Assembly: GCA_018377375.1 (NCBI GenBank)
Contig: JAGZZN010000059.1
Location: 1-10,204 of the forward strand
DNA length: 10,204 nucleotides
From: Streptococcus parasanguinis
GTDB lineage: Bacteria > Bacillota > Bacilli > Lactobacillales > Streptococcaceae
Direction: 5' to 3'
Made by a program: the position numbers and the translations under genes. Under the pieces are notes generated by a model, which worked only from the letters and a program-made list of their open reading frames with translations, was not told where the DNA came from and ran no database searches. Positions 7,201 to 10,204 of the stretch are shown here, one piece after another. The first letter of the stretch is position 1, and the number at the start of each line of letters is the position of its first letter.

Positions 7201-9003
7201 AACAGCTACCCAGGCAGCAGCTCCGACCCCACCTTTATGACTGACGCTCAATTTTGTCGTTTCTGTCACAGGAATCTTGGTCGAATAGAGCATGACATTT
7301 TGACTGCTATTGGCTTTTAAATCTCCTTCAAAGGCTAGAGAATTTCCTCCATTGTAGGCTTGATCAAAATCATAGCGGCCTTTCAATGGCGTACTATCTT
7401 CACTATGCTCTACCCACCAACGCCATGTTGGAAGGTAGCCAGAAACAGAACGGTAGTTCCATTCCCCTTCTTTAGAAATCTTGCCATCGACAAACCAGTG
7501 TTTTCCGTGACCAGTATTGAAGGAAGTATTGAAATCTTCACTAGTGATTGGGGTTTTGTCCACTACTAGATTGGACATACCGTACCAAGATTGGTCTGCT
7601 GGTTTTCCTTTAGTCGGATCTCCTTGGAAACCTGTCCAGAATAGATCTTCATGGGTATGGTAACCTTCACCAGTCTTTCCTAGACCTGTAATGGTATCAG
7701 GCGCATAAAGACCAAGGGATAGACGCAACTTGCCATGTTCATCTAAAATGGCATTCCAGTCTACATTAGTCTTATAAGAACCTCCTTTTTGAAGTTCGAG
7801 TCCAGCTAGAACATCATAAGGATTGCGGTTAATCCATTTGGCTGTACTGATGGAATAATCAACTTCTGATTTGCCCCAGTTAAAGTTGGCAAAGAAGGTA
7901 TCAACTGGGTTTTCCCCATTTTCTGGCTGCATGAAATTGTAGTTGTATTCTCCCAGCGCATTCTCATGGTAACGGCCATATTCATAGGTCATAGCATCAT
8001 ACCAGGAATACTTAATCGGATAGTTCAGACTTTTCGCATATTCCTTGGTATAAAGAAGGAAATCTCTCAATTTTGGACCCAATGGTTCTACAAGATTTCC
8101 GGTTGTTTCTTGGTTGATAAAGTAACCATCAAAGCCATAGTACTTGGCAAGTTCGACTAATTTACGGGCGATCGGAAAGGTCTTAGACCCTTCACTATCT
8201 TCTTTCAAGGTTTCTGCAAAATGTTCTTGATCCTTGATACTGCTAGACCAGTTATAAAAGATTGTTCCATAAATAGGAACCCCATTTCGGTGGGCAGCAT
8301 CGATCACATCTGCTGATGGAACCAGCCCTTCCCAAAAGACCATGGAGTCCAAATATTGCCAGTAATCAAACGCATAGGCTTTAAACTCTTCTCCGCCGAC
8401 AGACGCATGATCCTTGGCTTTGGAGTTCATGTTTGACAGTGCTTGGATCTTCGCTTCAGGGTTGGCTTGTTCATTAATTTGTTTCCCTTGAAAACGACTT
8501 GCAAGTGGGACGCTTGCTCTGTTCATATCGTCATCCGCTCGTTTTCCTGGTTCCCACTTCAAGAGATCATCCCAAGTATCGAACTTAACTTCTTTGGGTC
8601 TTAATTGTTTTTCTTCATTGGTTGGTAAATCAGCCACTTTTTCAGCAGTAGCTTTCGGTTTTTCAGTCTCTGAAACAGCTGGATGATCTGTAGTCGCAGA
8701 GCTAGCTTCTGTACTTGTCGGACTAGTCTCTGGAGCGACCGCTTCTGCTGTAGCCGGTTTTACAGGATCAGCCGTAGGAAGTGCCGCATCTGCAGTATAG
8801 ACGCCAGCTTCTCTCACTAGATGATTAACCTCTTCAGTCGCTACTGAAGAGGTTTCCAAGGGTTGTTCACTAGTAGAAACCGTCTCATCTGCAGAGACAG
8901 CGCCTGTTCCTAAAAATGCTAACCCAATCAATGCGGAGCAAACTCCCACACTGAATTTTCGTATACTAAATCGTTCTTTCTTTTCAAATCGATGACCTTT
9001 CAT
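4210..9003 (-). CDS. endoD: Cell-wall-anchored endo-beta-N-acetylglucosaminidase (GH85, EndoD-like)
   Basis: This enzyme cuts the GlcNAc-GlcNAc core of N-glycans on host glycoproteins, outside the cell. The length, 1597 residues, is close to pneumococcal EndoD. Domains by inference: YSIRK-type signal (FSIRKFSVG at 12-20, cleavage likely after AVSA at 38); Ser/Thr/Ala/Glu linker; GH85 barrel about 154-524 with catalytic Asn297 and Glu299 in DGYFINQET; beta-sandwich to about 664; Fn3-like to 764; F5/8C-like to 922; Ig-like to 1015; two Big_3-like domains (1019-1100, 1110-1187); helical FIVAR-like region to 1334; streptococcal surface C-terminal domain to 1452; Pro/Gln linker; sorting signal LPNTA (1565-1569), hydrophobic helix and KKKEE. 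A GTG at 9066 is in frame, but ATG at 9003 has AAGGAGGT 4 nt upstream and puts the signal motif at its usual place. A cre box upstream implies CcpA control. The gene looks intact. Confidence 0.95.
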   Translation of the reverse strand: MKGHRFEKKERFSIRKFSVGVCSALIGLAFLGTGAVSADETVSTSEQPLETSSVATEEVNHLVREAGVYTADAALPTADPVKPATAEAVAPETSPTSTEASSATTDHPAVSETEKPKATAEKVADLPTNEEKQLRPKEVKFDTWDDLLKWEPGKRADDDMNRASVPLASRFQGKQINEQANPEAKIQALSNMNSKAKDHASVGGEEFKAYAFDYWQYLDSMVFWEGLVPSADVIDAAHRNGVPIYGTIFYNWSSSIKDQEHFAETLKEDSEGSKTFPIARKLVELAKYYGFDGYFINQETTGNLVEPLGPKLRDFLLYTKEYAKSLNYPIKYSWYDAMTYEYGRYHENALGEYNYNFMQPENGENPVDTFFANFNWGKSEVDYSISTAKWINRNPYDVLAGLELQKGGSYKTNVDWNAILDEHGKLRLSLGLYAPDTITGLGKTGEGYHTHEDLFWTGFQGDPTKGKPADQSWYGMSNLVVDKTPITSEDFNTSFNTGHGKHWFVDGKISKEGEWNYRSVSGYLPTWRWWVEHSEDSTPLKGRYDFDQAYNGGNSLAFEGDLKANSSQNVMLYSTKIPVTETTKLSVSHKGGVGAAAWVAVATKEDYSEYEWKELTPSADWSTQTFDLGSLAGKTIYAVKMFFDHDTDVKDYKFNLGQLSITSNQEKPATPAEVSVRAKRLQNAQEAEAVLNFKGVADADYYEVYEKDGDNWRLLTGSSATTVYLPKVSRSASAEGTTQELKVVAVGKNGQRSDAGTVAFDWGMTVSDTSLPKALAPNVVIGAKVIGSSFPDADGSEGIEGMLNGTITSLSDKWSSAQLSGTVDIRLTQPRTIVRWVMDHAGAGGESVDDGKMNTRDFDLYYKDEAGEWKLAKEVRGNKAHVSDITLDHPIKAQDWRLHVITADNGTPWQAIRIYNWKMYESLDTETVNIPMKHAAAQNLGNHFVQVGFKDVPADTTLTLYADKEATSPIATMTADQAGNLIFKPLAFESTPSLLYYRAQEPGKDISNVLAIEVPKNDKEIAGLQFEDGLTKKVYREGDALSLKGATLRVHYKDGQADQLVNLTNSGVEIHGFDSSKLGEQHLEVSYLGQKLDKTLTVFVVSAEEAGEKAVAGLELTDKPKVEYIVGEALEKEGGRFTVVFEDETTEMHALTDEGVEVTGFDTTKEGRQTITVHYKGASTSFDVLVNPKPALNDEYLKQKLAEAEAAKAKVDFTFATPEVKEALLAGMATSEKVLKEHDTSTQDQVNEQLNQLTALLKALDGQANLAKEKEALSALTTEATALLASKPNHPSGEALQALVEKNKELLASSELTPEALETAKTGLETLIALLKEDKPAVFVDPATGVEVQFSNLEPTVVKGLKVAKVEANQAEKEELKGREGIVFDIEGVDASGQDIDTQHPSLVKIPVDKDKEVEQVLFFPEGQAPQSLAFERVGDVVIFTAPHFTHYAIVYKPAQTEGPDQPIQPEEPAKPDQPVQPAQPNQPVQPAAPVTPDPANPLKPTESSQVDQLAPTTSTQAGHQEEEHKDMVDQEIHQLLSAHQGANSQPTVQQGTKDASKESQSEHLPNTASLEASFAAEAVLLAALGGFLLAGKKKEE

Positions 9004-9050
9004 CTTGACCTCCTTGTATGGTTTTTTTCTTTTTCTTGAGCGATTTCCAT
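9000..9050 (-). CDS. Possible 16-codon leader ORF overlapping the endoD start
   Basis: An ATG at 9050 opens a frame encoding MEIAQEKEKNHTRRSR, whose TGA (9002-9000) overlaps the endoD ATG as ATGA. AAAGGAG (9060-9054) precedes it, though only 3 nt away, which is shorter than ideal. The AGG AGG Arg codons near its end are also the endoD ribosome binding site, so a ribosome translating the leader would cover that site. I do not recognise the peptide. The ORF could be chance; the ATGA overlap and the ribosome binding site are the only support. Confidence 0.3.
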   Translation of the reverse strand: MEIAQEKEKNHTRRSR

Positions 9051-9070
9051 TGGCTCCTTTCTCCACGACC

Positions 9071-9084
9071 TGTAATCGCTTTCA
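9071..9084. promoter_or_regulatory. cre box (CcpA site) in the endoD leader
   Basis: TGTAATCGCTTTCA matches the catabolite-responsive element consensus TGWAANCGNTNWCA at every defined position. It lies downstream of the likely endoD -10 element (9117-9122) and 68 nt before the start codon. Bound CcpA would therefore block or displace RNA polymerase, giving repression on preferred sugars (established for cre sites downstream of promoters; inferred here). Confidence 0.8.
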
Positions 9085-9116
9085 TTTCGTTGTATTAGAA
9101 ATCTCCAATCAAGAAT

Positions 9117-9146
9117 AGGATACCCTAATCTATTTAGCACTGTCAA
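9117..9146 (-). promoter_or_regulatory. Candidate promoter of endoD
   Basis: On the minus strand there is a perfect TTGACA (9146-9141), an 18-nt spacer and TATCCT (9122-9117), a weak -10. It gives a leader of roughly 100 nt containing the cre box and the small leader ORF. The poor -10 suggests low basal strength. Confidence 0.5.
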
Positions 9147-9196
9147 TCTATTTTATCAATTCCTATAATATGATGAGAAAGCCCTAAAAAAAGTAC

Positions 9197-9222
9197 AAAA
9201 AAAGAGGAGGTTTCCCTCCTCT
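9197..9222 (-). terminator. Rho-independent terminator of gap
   Basis: AGAGGAGG (9203-9210) pairs with CCTCCTCT (9215-9222) around a 4-nt loop. In the minus direction it is followed directly by seven T (9203-9197), then by a second run of seven T (9192-9186). It lies 15 nt after the gap stop codon. A wider inverted repeat surrounds it: TATGATGAG (9169-9177) and CTCATCATA (9221-9229). Confidence 0.92.
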
Positions 9223-9237
9223 CATCATACGCATGAA

Positions 9238-10204
9238 TTATTTAGCAATTTTTGCGAAGTATTCAAGAGTACGAACAAGTTGTGCAGTGTAAGACATTTC
9301 GTTGTCATACCATGAAACAACTTTAACCAATTGTTTACCGTCAACGTCAATAACTTTAGTTTGAGTTGCGTCAAACAATGATCCGTAAGACATACCTACA
9401 ACGTCTGAAGAAACGATTGGATCTTCAGTGTAACCGTATGATTCGTTTGAAGCTGCTTTCATAGCTGCGTTCACTTCATCAACAGTAACGTTCTTGTCAA
9501 GAACAACTACCAATTCAGTAACTGATCCAGTTGGAACAGGAACACGTTGTGCAGCTCCGTCCAATTTACCGTTCAATTCAGGGATAACCAAACCGATTGC
9601 TTTAGCAGCACCAGTTGAGTTAGGAACGATGTTAGCAGCACCAGCACGTGCACGACGAAGGTCACCTTTACGGTGTGGACCGTCAAGGATCATTTGGTCA
9701 CCAGTGTAAGCGTGGATAGTAGTCATCAATCCTTCAACAACACCGAAGTTATCTTGAAGAGCTTTAGCCATTGGAGCCAAGCAGTTTGTAGTACATGAAG
9801 CACCTGAGATAACTGTTTCAGTACCATCAAGAATATCGTGGTTAGTGTTAAATACGACTGTTTTAACATCTGATCCACCAGGAGCAGTGATAACAACTTT
9901 CTTAGCACCACCAGCATGCAAGTGTTTTTCAGCTGCAGCTTTAGTAGCAAAGAAACCAGTTGCTTCAAGAACGATTTCTACACCGTCGTTAGCCCAGTCG
10001 ATTTGTTCTGGATCGCGTTCAGCAGAAACTTTAACGAATTTACCGTTAACTTCGAATCCACCTTCTTTAACTTCCACAGTACCGTCGAAACGACCTTGAG
10101 TTGTATCGTATTTCAACAAGTGTGCAAGCATAACTGGATCTGTAAGGTCGTTGATGCGTGTAACTTCAACACCTTCTACGTTTTGGATACGACGGAAAGC
10201 AAGA
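9238..10204 (-). CDS. gap: Glyceraldehyde-3-phosphate dehydrogenase, N-terminus outside window
   Basis: This NAD-dependent enzyme oxidises and phosphorylates glyceraldehyde-3-phosphate to 1,3-bisphosphoglycerate, the substrate of PGK. 321 residues are visible, starting LAFRRIQNVEGVEV. About 15 residues of the N-terminal NAD-binding turn are missing beyond the right edge, which fits the usual 335-336 residues. The catalytic Cys is in GASCTTNCLAP (codon 9793-9795), its partner His is in TTIHAYTGDQ, and the phosphate-binding segment NSTGAAKAIG and the conserved C-terminal SWYDNEMSY are present. Codons look strongly biased, as expected for a highly expressed gene. A strong terminator follows, so gap and endoD are separate units. 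The promoter is outside the window. Surface GAPDH (Plr) is known in streptococci, but no export signal can be assessed here. Confidence 0.97.
   Translation of the reverse strand, partial: LAFRRIQNVEGVEVTRINDLTDPVMLAHLLKYDTTQGRFDGTVEVKEGGFEVNGKFVKVSAERDPEQIDWANDGVEIVLEATGFFATKAAAEKHLHAGGAKKVVITAPGGSDVKTVVFNTNHDILDGTETVISGASCTTNCLAPMAKALQDNFGVVEGLMTTIHAYTGDQMILDGPHRKGDLRRARAGAANIVPNSTGAAKAIGLVIPELNGKLDGAAQRVPVPTGSVTELVVVLDKNVTVDEVNAAMKAASNESYGYTEDPIVSSDVVGMSYGSLFDATQTKVIDVDGKQLVKVVSWYDNEMSYTAQLVRTLEYFAKIAK

Noticed and set aside
9004..9066. Extension of EndoD to the GTG at 9066
   Set aside because: No good ribosome binding site precedes it, and it would place 21 extra charged residues before the signal peptide. 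ATG at 9003 has a near-perfect AAGGAGGT.

Overview
The window reads as chromosomal DNA of an oral Streptococcus, probably of the mitis/sanguinis groups. The genus call rests on the streptococcal GAPDH, PGK, GlnR and GlnA proteins, a YSIRK-type secreted surface glycosidase, strong AAGGAG(G) ribosome binding sites and classic TATAAT promoters. The species cannot be fixed from the sequence. From memory, the block endoD-pgk-hypothetical-glnR-glnA is also contiguous in S. pneumoniae, where gap lies elsewhere. Here gap sits directly upstream of endoD.

All genes lie on the minus strand, so transcription runs from high to low coordinates. In that order they are: gap (9238-10204, N-terminus cut by the window edge); a terminator; a 234-nt control region with a promoter, a perfect cre (CcpA) box and a possible 16-codon leader ORF; endoD, a 1597-residue cell-wall-anchored GH85 endo-beta-N-acetylglucosaminidase (4210-9003); a hairpin and the pgk promoter; pgk (2807-4006); a terminator and a modular repeat; a small FUSC/aromatic-acid-exporter-like membrane protein (1955-2488); a GlnR operator and promoter; glnR (1528-1887); glnA (142-1488); and a terminator leading into a second copy of the modular repeat at the left edge.

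Three functions meet here. gap and pgk encode consecutive steps of lower glycolysis. EndoD releases N-glycans from host glycoproteins outside the cell, giving carbohydrate for that glycolysis, and its leader carries a carbon-catabolite box, so it should be repressed when good sugar is present. glnRA is the autoregulated glutamine synthetase operon, with the operator just upstream of the glnR promoter. The membrane protein has its own likely promoter, and its stop codon lies inside the GlnR operator.

Most of the window is ordinary. I do not see a new multi-gene system. The items most worth checking are the two-copy modular repeat with conserved arms and an exchanged interior, the cre box plus overlapping leader ORF before endoD, the extra GlnR half-site on the glnR -35 element, and the LPNTA (not LPxTG) sorting motif of EndoD.
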